Below are positions 28,082 through 28,469 of a stretch of 28,469 nt of DNA, piece after piece. This DNA comes from Bremia lactucae. Taxonomy: Eukaryota > Oomycota > Peronosporomycetes > Peronosporales > Peronosporaceae. The stretch is taken from assembly GCF_004359215.1 (NCBI RefSeq), contig NW_027152016.1:385410-413878 (forward strand), read 5' to 3'. Positions within the stretch are counted from its first letter, which is position 1; every line of letters begins with the position of its first letter. A program made the position numbers and the translations under genes. The notes under the pieces were generated by a model. The model did not search any database. It was not told the origin of the DNA and saw nothing but the letters and a program-made list of their open reading frames with translations.

Positions 28082-28469
28082 GGAGAAATCCCCTCAAATA
28101 GTGAAGTTACTAGACTTCTAGATCCCGAGGGATTAATCCCTCGGCAGCCTGTGGATAAATCCCAGGAAGAAACCGAGACATTAAATGTCTTGGTTAATAA
28201 CGGTTCGAGAGTAGGCGCTTATACTCTTGATCTGTATGCGCCTCCGAAGTTAACTTCGGAGATAACTCAATTACCAACCCTAGAACCTAAGCGGTTCTTG
28301 AGAGATCTGCATGGTGGTAAAATCAAGCAGATCTGCGTACTCGTCACAGAGGACGATTACGTAACCGACATTCGGTCAGCGGTAATTTTTGCAGAGAACG
28401 AACGGGTTCTCAGCAGCTCATCGATGGACGAAAGTGTCCTCGATGTGAAGACTCGGATTGAAAGATACA
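28082..28469 (+). pseudogene. Gypsy D pol segment before RT, partial, open at the window edge
   Basis: Same frame as the protease piece but separated from it by several stops (last TGA 28079-28081). It then stays open for 129 codons to the edge: VTRLLDPEGLIPRQPVDKSQ, AYTLDLYAPPKLTSEITQLP, then HGGKIKQICVLVTEDDYVTD and FAENERVLSSSSMDESVLDV. This is the linker between protease and RT in oomycete-type Gypsy elements; RT motifs should start just outside the window. Confidence 0.6.

Larger units (their letters stand above)
25603..28469 (+). mobile_element. Ty3/Gypsy element D (5' LTR, gag, protease), runs off the right edge
   Basis: Plus-strand element with LTR (25603-26019), primer-binding-like site (26022), gag (26070-27110), retropepsin (27231-27790) and the approach to RT, still open at the window edge. 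Frameshifts and stops are present in gag and between protease and RT, so this copy is inactive, though less decayed than A and B. The whole internal sequence carries frequent small perfect inverted repeats. Confidence 0.85.

Noticed and set aside
26020..28469. Hairpin-rich region as CRISPR-like array or repeat array
   Set aside because: The stems all differ in sequence and spacing. There is no repeated unit; they are separate local inverted repeats within gag-pol.

Overview
The window looks like part of an oomycete nuclear genome, probably a Phytophthora or downy-mildew type (Peronosporaceae). The pointers are an intact Crinkler-like (CRN) gene with a P-loop NTPase and a nuclease-like C-terminus, several decayed Ty3/Gypsy elements whose pol products look oomycete-like, an L1-like LINE, and intronless genes. 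There is one 100-base assembly gap (17516-17615). Family assignments come from reading motifs by eye; no database search was possible.

Layout. (1) 1-9512 holds two old, frameshifted Gypsy elements on the minus strand, A and B, in tandem. They appear to share the LTR at 2765-3021: it has a polypurine tract on B's side and a primer-binding-like block plus gag on A's side. (2) 10137-13997 holds an RPA2 (RPA32) pseudogene with two in-frame stops. A 5'-truncated LINE (10926-13982) is inserted exactly over its stop codon, flanked by a perfect 15-bp target-site duplication. (3) 14140-15933 is an intact CRN-like gene on the minus strand. (4) 16190-16945 is an unidentified decayed gene, followed by sparse DNA and the assembly gap, which borders an LTR fragment. 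(5) 18028-21112 holds two intact plus-strand genes, a HAD hydrolase and a membrane-anchored putative glycosyltransferase. (6) 21653-28469 is a nest of a second Gypsy family: C (integrase, 3' LTR, minus strand) and D (5' LTR, gag, protease, plus strand, running off the right edge).

Most interesting observations. First, B and C, from two different Gypsy lineages, each carry a long ORF on the antisense strand between the integrase and the 3' LTR, starting about 120-150 bp from the LTR and converging on pol. Second, the C/D family, in both coding and LTR sequence, is packed with short near-perfect inverted repeats, far above chance. This is absent by eye from the LINE, the host genes and Gypsy A/B. 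It includes a 60-bp palindrome in integrase. Third, the LTR junctions at 21771 and 25602 use the same 5-bp target inside the same LTR. This suggests that C and D are halves of one nested element split by an inversion.
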